A DNA stretch of 64,000 nucleotides from assembly GCA_028023455.1 (NCBI GenBank), contig JAQFVV010012544.1, positions 2,128,396 through 2,192,395 on the forward strand, given 5' to 3'. Made by a program: the position numbers and the translations under genes. The notes beneath the pieces are model-generated. The model searched no databases, was not told the origin of the DNA, and worked only from the letters and a program-made list of their open reading frames with translations. The first letter of the stretch is position 1. The number at the start of each line of letters is the position of its first letter. Below are positions 1-12,086 of the stretch, piece after piece. The stretch comes from Epiperipatus broadwayi. Its lineage: Eukaryota > Onychophora > Udeonychophora > Euonychophora > Peripatidae.

Positions 1-650
1 TATATTTAGTTTCAAATTCACAAACTTTATTATTATTTTAACAAGCGTGTGTGTGAAGGTATATAATATACAGTCACGTGTTTACTAACTTTATCAAATA
101 ATTTTTTATTTACGTCTCGGTCTAAATTACCAAAACTGATATTCTTTATAAAAATTTGGAAAATAATTTTAAAATGTTGAACCAAATATAATTCTCACCA
201 TCCTAACGTTTATTAATAAAATATACTCTATTAATTTTGATTATTAAATACAATTATAACACTACATATAGCATTTATTTAATTTATTAGTTTTAAAATA
301 TTATATTCAAATTATTATTATACTTTTAAACTATTTATAGCTGTGTTATTTTATATGGCCAGCTTTTACAACCATAAGCAAGGATGTAATTAAGCTTTAT
401 TTAACTGTTTTCTTTTAAATTAATTTATTACATTTTTATATACCAAGTATTTTCAGCCTTAAATTGTACTATAAAATATAATTATCCTATTATTATTTAT
501 ATATCATACAAGCATAACTTAAAATTTAAAATTTTTTTAGTAATTGACCTTTCTACCTTACCATGACCTACAGACAAGGGCACAATATATATATATAACA
601 CATTTTTAATTAAAAATTTAATTAGGTATTCTGTTAGCAATAATAAAGTT
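1..650 (+). repeat. Diverged direct repeat, copy A (cut by window edge)
   Basis: This segment resembles 5690-6340 in the same orientation. Shared landmarks in the same order are 'atggccagctttt/cc..aaccata' (about 356 and 6065), 'taactgttttcttt' (about 400 and 6110), and a 'caagc..tgtgtgaa..cacatg/cacgtg' block (about 43 and 5738). Similarity is patchy with indels. The two copies could be old LTRs or two copies of one dispersed repeat. The left end lies outside the window. Confidence 0.45.
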
Positions 651-3600
651 TAGTTCATCTGACTTATTAGTTTGCTAAAAGTTTATATTATTAGTTCAGA
701 TAACTATTAATATTAGGTATAGAGCTCTCATTAATCTTATCTATTATTTCTTTGATTGGATTTAATTATTGGTATAATATGTGGCTTGCTAAGGTTCTGG
801 TATTATGTAGACATGGTGTTTTGAATCAAGGTATCCTCTCAACTTTACACTAGGAAGAAGGCTTTGATGATCGTATCTGTTTAGCAGTGTATCTGTCTTG
901 AACTATACCTGCAGGTAAAAACAAATATGTGGCAAAACATTTTTCTACAGCTGTCTGATCTTTTTCTGTGATATGCTGCTCGCTAAAAAATACAGCACCA
1001 TAACTTGCAGAATTCATAAACAATCTTAATGAAACAAAGAAGAAATGAATCAATCTTCTCAAGGTTACCTCTTTATATAACTGATCTGATCCCATTATGG
1101 AACTACCTATTTACACTTTTCTTTATCTCTTCAGGAATTTCATTTCTCCACAAAGTTTATTTTTATTATAATTAATTTACAATATTAATCATAACTTACA
1201 TACAATACATGATTTTATATTATCTTTAATATAGCATTAATTTTTGGTTTGTGGACTAATATAATTTTATCCATCAAAATAAATAAATACTTTACCAAAT
1301 TTAAACAAGGTTTGATTTTATACAATCTCTAACTTTTTTTCATTTACTAAGTTCATCATGGTGATTGACATTCTGATCGGCCATAATTAATTAGGGAGAA
1401 GAAATATCACACCTCAAACTTAGCCTCTAATTACAACTGTTTGAATTTTTTTCTTATTTTAAACAAATCTATATGTACATTTTCTTTTATTATCAGGATA
1501 GTTACAATAGAAATAATAAATCTTATTTATTGAATAAAAATCTACATTTATTTATATTGTACCCTCACTTCTAGGAAATTTGTAATAATAATAAATTGGT
1601 CTAGCTCATATAAATAATCATGTTCATCTAAAATGTATCTAATCAATAATAACTATATTCATTAATACTATCTATTATCAATTTGTTCAAATTAACAAAT
1701 AATAATACGGTTTTGTTTTCTAAATTAAATAAATAAATATCTAATAAAAATCATGAGACTATGAAGTGAGTTTATAAGTGGCAAGATAAATACATTGAGC
1801 CAATATCTCATAAGATACTACTTCAATGGCATCAGAATACTATCTTCTCTCTTATTACTTTAAAACAATAAATCTATAATACTCCTATGTCTTTAATAAA
1901 CTTAATTAGGTAAATGACTCTTAATAAATTAATCTGAATATCTTTATCAAAATGATTTATCTCAAATTATCTCAGGTTCTTTTAAAATAATTCTAAATAA
2001 TTATAACTTTTGTAATTAAGTATGATAAGGGATTTGATATCATTCATAACTACATTTAACTAATACTAATAATAATAAAATAATAATATTAATCTTCAAA
2101 TTATAATTTAATCTCATATCTTTTCTACTTGTAATACTAACTATGTGCATCACATAATAATAATATAATGTAATCTTCTATTATCCATATGGCATCTTAA
2201 ATAAACATATATGGAATGATCTTATAATCTGAGAATATGTGGAAATCACTAATAATATAATTCTGTGTAAATATTCTGTGGTTATTCTATGACCATCATA
2301 ATGATATAATAAATAGAATTTCTTAAATAAAAAATCATATCAATAAAACATTATAACTCTTATATAATAACTTTATTATGTTGTGCAAATATTATATCTT
2401 AATTTTAATTATCTGTGATTATGTAATTGTGATGTGAAGAAATTGAGTCGACACCAAGATTTATAAACAAAATTTAACAAATTTATTAATAAACTTCAAC
2501 AATAAATTATATACAGTATATACAACATGAATGAACTTTGTTTTACTCCCATTTAGGTAATCTCACAAAAATAGATTAAATAATACAAATATAGGATACA
2601 AAAACATTGCTTTATAAAATATCTCTCGTCAAAACATTACCATAGTATCTTTATGGCTTATATTAAGTTTCTTTAAATCAATACATTGTAAAAATATCAT
2701 TTAAATTATTAATTCAATATACATTTATCATTTGTTATTTAGTTCTTTTTAAAATACTTTTATTATCCTATATAATCCTTCCTAACTTATTAATAATATA
2801 AATAATCCTAATTAATAACATATCCATTAACCTAGACTGCTTATTAATTATTACTTTAATGTTCAATAAAATGTAAGTATTGATGTATTATTATCATAGA
2901 ATATTTTTTTATAAATTATGATCACTTATATTCTTCAAACGAGATTTAATTATATCTCTTTTACTTGTAAAAAATATGCATTAAAATTAAACCTTTTAAA
3001 ACTTAATAATTCAATAATATCTTTTAAAACACACTTTAATCATCATTTAATCACTTGTAATAAACAGTAATTAATTTCAAATATAAAAAGTTTATGATTC
3101 CTTATTAACAAATTATAATCTTGTACTCTTTACACTTATTTATATCCTTACTTTAAAACAATATAACCCATCTTATCTTCTTCAATAACAATTCTGTACT
3201 TCAAACTTATTCATCATTTCATATTTTAAAATACCATTCTTTACGATGCAATCCGAGCAATATCGATAGTAAATACACAAGTAGGTATACAGAATAAATT
3301 AGATTTTAATTCAATTGCACTTCTATTAAATAACCATCATGGTAACAGTGTATCATAAAATGAGGTATGACTTCTTTATCTCATCACCTCTACTAATAAA
3401 CATAATGTCCAAGCTATTTATTCAGCTCTATGGAACATTAAAACTTCAACATACAGAAAATAACACTACCATGAACATATACAAGCTATAGGGCTAAGTT
3501 ATCTATACTTGCATAATAACCATTATTATCTACACTTATTCTCATATAAACAAATCCTACATAAAATATTATCTTGGTTCCATTTAGCTTTATACCAAGC

Positions 3601-5689
3601 TTATATTGCTAAATCCACTCCTACATTCTTATAACAATAAATAAATTCATGTCTAAAATAACAATCTAACTAATCAATAAGAAAAGATTATTTTATCCTT
3701 AGTAACTTTAAACATAAATACAAACAATCAGTATCGATATCCCAGTTTATTATTTTGATCACTTAAAATAAACATTAAATTTAGTTATAATAGAATCATA
3801 TACTTATATTTCTCTTATATTAAAATGGACTTATAATATTACTAAAAGTATGCATATTTTTAACATGAATAAATAAATTACAAGCTATGTGTATGCATTG
3901 TGTTTTTCATATCCACTTCATACATCCACACTAAAATATACAATAATAAAATACATAATAAAATGATCAATACTCTTATAATTATTACCATCAATAATAC
4001 ATCTTCATTCTCAATTATTTCATTAACATTTCTGGATCACGAACTAAATAAAACATTATTTAAATATCACTCATTCCACATCATCATACTTTAAAAATAT
4101 TAAACTTCTTTTTTAAAAATTATTAAAAAAATTTTTTATAATAATTAATCACTAGGTTAGTAAATAATTTAATGTTCTGTGTTCCTACCCTACTTCTATT
4201 CTATAAGCATTACTATGAAAGTTAGTAAAAAATAAAATTTAAAATCATATTTATGAAAATAAACTCTAACAAAGTTCATTATAGAAAATGTCCTTTTCTT
4301 CCTGTACAGCATTTGTTGACAAAAAAACATCTTCCTTTGATGCCAACAAAAAAACATGCATGCTCCAATGGTTCCACTTTCATGACATGTCCGACAATTC
4401 TTTTTAAGAATAAAGAAAATAAAACAAAAGTAAGTCAACTTGTAAAATATTTCAATTGCAATACAAATAGTTCAGGGTTCTTCTTTTATTTCCAACAGTA
4501 ATTATTAAATGCAATTTTTAATCCTCTATTATGACATATATCTTCTAAAATTTTACTGCTTTCATTCAAATTTTCCACCGGTCAATGTTCCTTGATACAA
4601 CAATCAGCATTCACGGTATTTATCATACAGTTTTAAATATTTTTATAAGTAATTTTTTGAATATCTTTTGTATGTCCAGCATACAACAACTAACTTATTT
4701 TAAAAATTTTTCCAATACAATATAAATTATTTTACTAGTAATCTTCATTTTTTAATTTTTTTTTAAAAAATTATATTTTTTAAAAATCAATTTTCAATAT
4801 TCCTTCATAAAGAAATATTTCAGCATCTTATATAATTATTATTTTTACATTAAAAGTTTTTTTAAAAAAAAACTATTGCTATTCAGAAAAAAAAAATTCC
4901 CATTTTTTCTTTCCATCTTTGACGAGCTTTTCTGAATCTTCTCTGTGAAGTTCTATTTATTAAATTTACTATTAAGTTAGCATGACTGCTTAACATAGGC
5001 AAAATTATGTGCCTAGTAGAAAAATAATAATTCAATATTTCCATCCATCAATTTAAATTCAGTGATGACTTCTTCATGTTTAGGTTGATGTTAAATTAGA
5101 TGTAATAAATTAGCAGGCAAGAAATTACTTAATTTTTTAGCATACATCTCTATATCACATGATCTTATGATAATGAATTAATATCCCTTCTTTTTAGAAT
5201 TTAAAATAATAAAATTGACTATTACTAATATACGTAATTAACTAAAGTTGTAGTAACAATAACAACAATAGTAAGAATTATAATAATAGCAATCTGCAAC
5301 ATTTGTGCAGCTCTTTTATACTCAAGCCTACTACACATCTGATTGATCAAATTAAACAATGCTTACTTCTTACAACCCTGGAAAAACAACGCTGGATTAA
5401 AGTTAAAACAAATAATAATTTACTAAATATTTATTTTTATTATATTATTTAATTCTTAATTAATTTTCATATTTTATTTACACTTAATAAATACTTTAAA
5501 ATAACTTTTAAAAATCACATTATAACATTCATTACTATTTCTATCCTGGTAAACAAAATGTATTTATTTACTGAACAAAATAAAAAATCAGATTTTATCT
5601 ATTACATTCATTTTAAAGACCCAATTTAATATTTATAACAGATAATGTTATTTTATCCTTGAATAAACAAATCTACTATTTTTAAATCT
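651..5689. other. Very AT-rich, C-over-G skewed DNA without a recognisable gene
   Basis: No RNA gene, credible coding exon or sharp transposon end was found. From about 1.5 kb onward the plus strand has far more C than G; for example the 60 bases from 3181 contain about 13 C and 1 G. A transcribed or reverse-transcribed unit read from the minus strand would produce this kind of skew. Short homopolymers and (AAT)-like runs occur throughout. Confidence 0.5.
850..1095 (-). CDS. Short unassigned reading frame, 81 codons
   Basis: An ATG-initiated frame on the minus strand has a more protein-like composition than its surroundings: mixed charge, few low-complexity runs, and a hydrophobic patch near residues 17-27. 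I do not recognise a family. It has no neighbouring exon, no clear promoter, and lies in strongly AT-biased DNA. It could be a fragment of a transposon protein, an exon, or chance. Confidence is low. Confidence 0.15.
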   Translation of the reverse strand: MGSDQLYKEVTLRRLIHFFFVSLRLFMNSASYGAVFFSEQHITEKDQTAVEKCFATYLFLPAGIVQDRYTAKQIRSSKPSS

Positions 5690-6340
5690 TATATTAGAAT
5701 TTTCAATAATTTTGCAACTTTACTAGAAAAACTCCTCAAGCACATGTGTGAATACCTACACATCACATGATTTACAAAAATACATGAGATGCTAATAATT
5801 TAAATGAAAACAAAATAAATAATTTAATTTATAAAATATTACATAAAAATAATATTATAGCAAAATTTAGAATAATTATTCCAATATTATAAAATCAAAT
5901 ATACACTTTTCTCCCACATTATTACTTCTAATTAAATGATTTTTAAATACAATTATTAAATATAATTATTACTATTAAATAGTCTATTTGTTTAACCTTA
6001 AATTACTACTTTTAAAATTTACTTTAATCATTTACTTATAAGACTTATTAAATCAGTATTTATTATGGCCAGCTTTCCCAACCATACAATCTTATAATTA
6101 TTTTTAGTTAACTGTTTTCTTTCAAAATATTAACACAATATTATACAGCAATTATTTTTACTTGCCCTATCTAGATTATTAAAAGATCATCCACACATAA
6201 CATACATCATTCCTTTACTTATCTTTGAAATTTAAAATTTTCCAGTATATTAATCTAAACAATTCATTCTTACCTAAACAAAAGGGTACAATATATTGTT
6301 ATATTTTATAAAATATAATTTTCTCTCAGCAATCTTCTTT
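5690..6340 (+). repeat. Diverged direct repeat, copy B
   Basis: Second copy of the repeat at the window start, sharing the 'atggccagcttt' and 'taactgttttcttt' landmarks. It ends near an (AT)n tract at 6389-6407. Two LTR elements in this window also abut (TA)n, so an old LTR pair is possible, but no clear TG...CA ends or primer-binding site are visible. Confidence 0.4.
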
Positions 6341-6714
6341 CACAATAGAATGTCAAATACACATTATACCAAAAATAATGGCACAATATATATATATATA
6401 TATATAAACTCTGACATCACTGATATTTAACTGTCTGAGACAAATAGTGCATATACTTTCATGTGATTTAGTTGTATTGGGATCTTGGGACATTTCTGAA
6501 ATGAGAAATTTGTTGTCTTCCTATCCTACTCACAAATTACCTACCTTTTTTGTCATGGCCAGACATCTTGTCTCATTCCTCTGCTTTCTCTCAGACCTTA
6601 GATTAGCCCCAGTTTGCTTCTCACCTGATGATGGTGGATTTTCTCTTTTCTTTATGCCATAGGTGATACTGTCCATCTCTTTTGTTCATTTTATGTTGAC
6701 CTGGTTAAAGCTTT

Positions 6715-6906
6715 TTAATATATTTCTTTGGATAACTTTTGACTGTCGCTCATTTCTTTCAATTCAGCCTTGGTTTCTACTATTTCACTCTTAAATTATT
6801 TCATTAGTTTTTTAAACATTTGCAGTATTATTGGCACAGTATCTCTTGTCTTTTTATCACTGTCTTCTGGCATTTTGTTACTTGTTTTTCCGCTCCTTAA
6901 TTTCAT
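6715..6906 (-). pseudogene. Relic of an LTR-retrotransposon gag N-terminus
   Basis: On the minus strand an ATG at 6906 opens a frame starting MKLRSGK, followed by a charged, lysine- and glutamate-rich stretch. One in-frame stop occurs after 36 codons, then the helical character continues (FKSEIVETKAELKEM). The Gypsy element at 9,967-16,763 has a frame beginning MKLRSNK with the same layout: basic start, then a short coiled-coil-like region. I infer a gag start of a related element. Further minus-strand sequence down to about 6480 holds a 48-codon basic frame (MDSITYGIKK...) and a good 5' splice-like AAGGTAGGT, but no gag core. No flanking LTR was identified. Confidence 0.35.
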
Positions 6907-6924
6907 ATACACCTGCGTCTCATT

Positions 6925-7905
6925 TTACGCGATAGACAGGTTCCTCAGAAAACACGCGCAAACGAAATTGCACAAAAATAGATGTAACTTACATTGAAAA
7001 AGGGGGGATGCAGTCTGTGATTTTTCAAAATTCGCATAAAAGCAAAGCACCAATGTAAAATTACTTTAAAATTCGTGCAAAAAAAAAGTAAGGAAATAAA
7101 ATATGACTAATAAAAATTTCAAATTTGAAAAAAATTGATACAAGACAAACTTTTGTTAACTATAATATTTAATTTTATTCAAAATAATATATTTTTATGC
7201 ACAATTTACAGTACAGTAATTGTACATTTTTATACATGTTTTAATTATTATAGCTATTTGCCGAAAGATACGTTCGTTTGCAAACAACTAGCGCCAACTT
7301 CACTCTCATGTTGTAACACTGGTTTTCTGGTGACAATGTAATTAGTAATTAATCTTTGAGATGATGATTTTATTAATTGTTTATGAAACTAACAACTAAA
7401 AATTAAATTCTTATTTTTGTCTTTAATTTTCAATTCGGTTTAAAAATCAAATTTCACATTAATTTCAAGTCGCAGTAAGTAATTTTTAAATTGTTAATTA
7501 CAATTAAAAATCAGATTTTAATTTTTAATTGTCAAATTTAATTATGCCCACTGCTATTACTGACCTTTTAAAAATAAACTTGTGGACACTAAATGATTAA
7601 TAATTGATTACACTCTTTTTTAAAAAGCAAAAACAGAATGTGATTTAAAATGCAAAATTAACACGTACAATGTTTGAACAAATTTACATTATAATCTTGT
7701 AAAATTTAATGTGTGTATACATAAAATGTGGAAAATATGATTTTAATTTCATTATTGCATAAAATCATACTATTATAAAGCACTGAAAATATTGAAATTA
7801 CTAAGATGAAGGTCGAATTCCAATAGTATGCTATTACTTTCAATATAATGTAAGTGCATGAAATTTATTATTTAAAGTAATAGCGCATTATCGGAGTTCA
7901 TACAC
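6925..7905. other. Noncoding stretch
   Basis: No gene seen. A locally GC-richer patch at about 7260-7332 differs from the AT-rich surroundings. It could be a fragment of an unrecognised insertion. The remainder is A/T-rich with poly(A) runs. Confidence 0.4.
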
Positions 7906-8008
7906 CTGGGTCTCTTTTTACTTGGACTTATTTAACACACTTCCGGTGAAACACGAATCGCGTAACTTCAAAATCATGTTAAATAAGTCCACGTAAAAAG
8001 AGACCCAG
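7906..8008. repeat. Hairpin with 32-bp arms
   Basis: Arms at 7906-7937 and 7977-8008 are inverted copies with one mismatch, starting CTGGGTCTCTTTTTAC. The 39-nt loop is comparatively GC-rich and CpG-containing. The size and shape fit a tiny foldback/MITE or a local inverted duplication. No convincing target duplication was seen. Confidence 0.7.
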
Positions 8009-8445
8009 AAGACCTTGATACTATATTTTTATAACTAATATATATATACTGTACCAACATTGTGTTGGCACATAATAATTTTGTTTAAAAAATTATTAAA
8101 ATAAAAATCTTTCATAAAAGAAAACGTAAAAGTAAAAATTTAAGAATTTTGAAATAAAAGTTACAGTTAGTTAATTAAAAGGGGGGAGGGGTTTTGCTTT
8201 AGAAGTGTCAAGTTAAAGTTTCATAAAAGAAGTTAGAGTTTTTTTTGTATTATTAGTTAAAATATAAGTTAAAAGTTTTAAAACATAAATCTCTTTTATT
8301 TAATTTAAAGAAAAAAGTCATCTTAAAACTAAATAGTGAGTGGATCTCAAATTATATATGTGCATGCAACTGTAAATATAATGTATGCATATTGAATATT
8401 AAAAAATAAATGAAAGCTAGAAAAAAAATTAAAAACCACTCAGCG

Positions 8446-9510
8446 GTGGCTACTAATTAAAAATATAAAACAACATGTTTGCATGGCTACTAATTAAACA
8501 ATCTTCAAAAACATGTGGTTAAAGGATTATCAAAGGAATTTCGATAACAGGTATAGCTGGAGGATATCAAAATGACAATACGTATGTATAAATAGCCAAT
8601 ATTTTATCAGACAGTTAGTCGAGTTAGTTGCATTGCAGTTGCATTAAAGTTGAGTTCGAGTTGAGTTTAAGTTGCATTTGAGATAACAGTTGAGTATAAT
8701 CTATCAGTGAGTTATATCAGTCAGCTTATTATATATCCAGAATCAAGAATGCAGTGTTAAAACCTCGGAAAACATATGACTTTCTCCAGCCTGAAGTCCA
8801 ATGAAAACAGCCACCTACCTGATTAAAGTGATGTTTTCATAACAACTTGAAGCTTCTCAATTTCTAATTGTCTTAAAAAAAATTGCCACAGAATAATAAG
8901 CATCAAATCTCCACAAAAAAACTTCAAATCTAACTGGTTAGAAATACTTCATTAGAAGCAGCAAACAGCAAGAAGTATCCACATTCAAAATCCTAGGTAA
9001 TAACATTTTCTTATATTTATTTCTAAAGTAGCCATTCCATTCATGTGAATCCTCCAAGAGTCAAGGATATGAACTCTATATTATACATAAAATGAACTAT
9101 TGATAAGTGTGTTTAAATTTCGAATATTATTAATGCTTTATTATGTGATATTATAGGGTGTAAATTATGTATGTGTGTGTGTGTTATATTAGTAAATAAG
9201 ATTTATAAAATATTTAAAATTAAGTTAATCAATGTTAATTAAAATAAATTCTTTCTTTAAAAATTAAAGCTTTATTTGTCGGTCAATTCTTTTCACCACT
9301 AATTGAAATTATAATTTGTTATTGATTACAAGTAGCTGAGCTAGTCATGGGTGTATCTTGGGCATTGAATTAGTGGCCATTGTTTAAAGTATGTTATTCA
9401 TCCTCTGGATTAATAACTGGCATCTGTGTTTACATAAAACAAAAAGGTGCTTTAAACATGGTGATGAATTCAACAGTTGAGAAGTTATGTCTTGGAAATG
9501 TAATGCTAGT
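8446..9510 (+). repeat. Left arm of a ~1.1 kb diverged inverted repeat
   Basis: Read in reverse complement, 16787-17900 matches this arm in order. Shared blocks include 'ggctactaattaaaaat' near the outer end, 'atagctgg' with flanks, 'cctaggt/aataacattttctta', the 'caatttgttattg' block, and 'aaaacaaaaa.gtgcttt' near the inner end. Identity is roughly 70-80 percent by eye. The arms lie on either side of the Gypsy insertion, so an older inverted pair was probably in place before it. Confidence 0.6.
8587..8620 (+). promoter_or_regulatory. Candidate core promoter (TATA plus initiator-like)
   Basis: TATAAATAG at 8587-8595 is followed about 20-25 bases later by TCAGACAGTTAG, an initiator-like sequence, and then by a G/T-rich segment of repeated 'gttgag/gttgca' words. 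It sits inside the inverted-repeat arm, suggesting the arm is, or contains, an LTR-like regulatory segment. No reading frame follows. Confidence 0.3.
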
Positions 9511-9966
9511 TATATATTTTATAGCTATCATTTGGACATACATACTCTCCAAGTATATTCTTCTCTGCCTAAGGGACTGGTTCATTCACATAACATTTAT
9601 AGTATGAGATTATAAATTTATTATAATTAAGGTTCAAACACAGTTAAACCATTTGGAAAAGTAAGTTAGAGCATCTATCAGATCGAATCTGGTACAATAT
9701 ATATATATATATATATATTGAACCGGGTGGTGTGTTAATTAGATCACTAAAGGTGGCAACAAAATCTATATTCACTTTGACTCTTTAATAAATATAACAG
9801 TATGAAATATATTGTAAACTTTTATACAAAATATTATACAATTATAATTCATATATTTGATCTACACCAAGACAATTTAAATATTGCTCTACCATGGACC
9901 CTTAGGCAAAGAAAAATAATATCTAAAAGACACCTGTGACCAAGTCAGATATATATATATATATAT
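9511..9966. other. Spacer with (TA)n tracts before the Gypsy insertion
   Basis: Contains (AT)n at about 9698-9718 and 9950-9966. No gene seen. The terminal (AT)n is the insertion site of the following LTR element. Confidence 0.5.
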
Positions 9967-10378
9967 TATACCATTTATTTATATATATGGTACAAATTAC
10001 TTTTTAATATTAGGTATTATAAAAAAAAGAAAGGAGAGCGAACACGATCTTTATTTTTTTTTTTGTAACATAATGTTTTAAAAAAAAAAAAAAGTACAGT
10101 GAAAGTTTAATTTTTCTTTTTTTTTAGAAATAAGTTAACTAAAATAAATTCAATGTTGGAAAGTGCATATTGAATCATTGATTCAAATAGTGAAAGAAAA
10201 TTTCAAAAGGTGAAAGATTGCTATCAGAAACAACTTTCTGATAGTAATTAAAAATGGCAGAAATTCTTAACGGAAAAACAGACTTTGTAATAAGAAAAGG
10301 AGAATAATGTAGAAGTTTATAAAGTAGAACAAAGAAAAAAAAAGAACGTGCGCAGAGCTTCTAAAAAGAATCTAGGAG

Positions 10379-10387
10379 TATAAAAGG
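10379..10387 (+). promoter_or_regulatory. LTR TATA box
   Basis: TATAAAAGG is a textbook TATA element and is conserved at 15742-15750 in the 3' LTR. It marks the likely end of U3, with transcription expected to begin about 25-30 bases downstream. Confidence 0.65.
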
Positions 10388-10468
10388 AGCCGACAGATTT
10401 GAAAAGGGGTCTTTTTTCTCTTATTGTTCCAATAGGGCTGAGCAATTTGAAGTGCCTTGTATTTTTTT

Positions 10469-10474
10469 AATAAA
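10469..10474 (+). terminator. LTR polyadenylation signal
   Basis: AATAAA lies only about 90 bases after the TATA box and is conserved at 15832-15837 in the 3' LTR. If used, it gives a short R region of roughly 70-90 bases. Confidence 0.45.
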
Positions 10475-10699
10475 ATGTGTCCACTTAGATACGAACTGAA
10501 ATCGCTTGCCATGAGTGAGTAGAGCTCTATCGTTTGCCGACACTTTCTCTCGAAAAAAGTCACCTAGATCGTCATCTGGCTACCTAAATTAGATCGGAGA
10601 TTCGGAAATAAAACTAAAAGAAAAACAACTACTGCGGACTACCCACTAACTGAATTGTACGTCAGGAAGATCGATGACCTACTTAATGTCAACTTACCG

Positions 10700-10705
10700 G
10701 TAAGT
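10700..10705 (+). promoter_or_regulatory. Candidate 5' splice site in the LTR
   Basis: TTACCG|GTAAGTAAA is a near-consensus splice donor, present in both LTRs. It lies downstream of the TATA box and could splice the leader to the coding region. No acceptor was assigned. Confidence 0.3.
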
Positions 10706-11398
10706 AAATGGCCATAATTTTTTTACATAAAGCTTTATGAATAGTGAGTTGAATGGAAATGTTATCCCATAAATTTTTCTTGGATCAGAAGATTTGCGAA
10801 CTGAGAAATGAACCAAACTATTACTACGGAAAATAAGACTAAATAATTATTACTCCAATATTTGAATCAAATTATTGAATTCATATGCACAATCTTTTCC
10901 AACATTATAATTTTGTCTTAATAATAAATATTGAATGCTTGACGAGTTAGAATAAATCTTTATTATTAACTTCACTTTCATTGTACATGTATAAAATTAA
11001 TGCTATTCTATTTAAGTTTTGCCTTTAGTTATTTAACTTAGATCGGTATACAAATTATTTTTTTTTGATAGATTTAATTTCCGTAATTAAGAAAAAATGG
11101 GGATATCTTCTTAACAAGAATGTTAACTCAGATCGTATAATTATTACCTTACGGGCTACAATATGTTTGACACAGTCTCAGTGGGTCTAACGACTCTGGC
11201 ACCCTCAAGTAGAAATTAAAAACTGGTTCTGCTCACGATTGTACTCGGTAATAGTTCTAGGCCGAAGTTGATCAGGAAAAATAGCTGTGTTGAGAATAGA
11301 AATACAACTTTCTTTTTTCTTTTGATACAGCTTGATCAACTCACACTCAAATATAAATTTGAGGCGTATAGTGGCCTAGTATTATGAAAACGTTACAA

Positions 11399-11417
11399 TG
11401 GCTTGCCCAACTCGAGG
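11399..11417 (+). other. Candidate primer-binding site
   Basis: TGGCTTGCCCAACTCGAGG begins one base after the 5' LTR. TGG directly after the LTR is the expected complement of a tRNA CCA end. I could not assign the tRNA. Confidence 0.5.
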
Positions 11418-11821
11418 CTTACGAAAAGAAAAAAAAACCACGACCTGAGAAAATTTAAAAACGGCATAAAATTGAGAATTTAATGTCCGTAGCCGGAAAA
11501 TAAATATGACCACAAATAGTGCGCAAATCTAAAAAGTTATTGCGTACGATTACAAAAGTTTTTTTTAGAGTAGGATTTTAAAGAAGGCTATATTGAAAGA
11601 AAATAATAGTGTATAAATTATTAAATAATAAATAAAACCGATCAAAGGTAAGAAGTGACGATAAAGGTAGAAGGGGACGGGAGATTATAGGGTGATAAAA
11701 GACAGGGGTGTCGGTGAACGAATTTATTAGCAAAACAAAATAAAATATTGTATTTATATCGTAACAATTGATAGCGTTAAGATTTTGTTTACGGTAGCAA
11801 AAATAAGCAACACGACCATAT

Positions 11822-12086
11822 ATGAAATTGAGAAGTAATAAAAATATACAAAATATGGCAGAAAGTGCGGAAGAATTAAAAGAGGGCATGGAACCCTTAA
11901 TAAAAAAAACTATTATACGAATGCATGACAGAATTAAAGGAAGAAATAAAAAAAGAAATGGCAGAGATGGTCAGAGAATTAAAAGAAGAAATAAAAGAAC
12001 CAGTAAAAAAAAGGAAAAAGAAAAGAAATAAAGTGATCAGTAGAACAACAGAAGAAAAGAGGATAGATAATCTTATTTGTGAGTGA
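11822..12086 (+). pseudogene. gag: Truncated gag of the Gypsy element
   Basis: The frame opens MKLRSNK. After about 39 codons one frame shift is needed to follow the charged helical pattern (KEEIKKEMAEM), then a lysine/arginine-rich stretch up to a stop at 12084-12086. This corresponds only to a basic N-terminus plus coiled coil. The capsid core and zinc knuckles expected of Gypsy Gag (about 300 residues) are missing, and protease sequence follows within about 30 bases. I infer an internal deletion of most of gag. A 69-codon frame in another register across the lysine-rich part is a by-product of the frame break. Confidence 0.55.

Larger units (their letters stand above)
9967..11397 (+). repeat. 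5' LTR of the Gypsy element
   Basis: 1,431 bp. It matches 15332-16763 nearly throughout and ends ...CGTTACA. Its first dinucleotide is TA, where the 3' LTR has the canonical TG, so it is probably mutated. It carries a TATA box, a close poly(A) signal and a strong splice donor. The antisense 63-codon frames seen in both LTRs are shadows. Confidence 0.93.

Noticed and set aside
4196-4501. Overlapping frames on both strands with Cys/His residues (C-x2-C on the minus strand)
   Set aside because: I considered a piggyBac-type C-terminal finger, but the spacing does not fit and no other transposase motif or TTAA-flanked end is nearby.
10372-10563. 63-codon minus-strand frame, repeated at 15735-15926
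   Set aside because: It lies antisense in the LTRs, over the TATA box and poly(A) signal; its repetition merely reflects the two LTRs.
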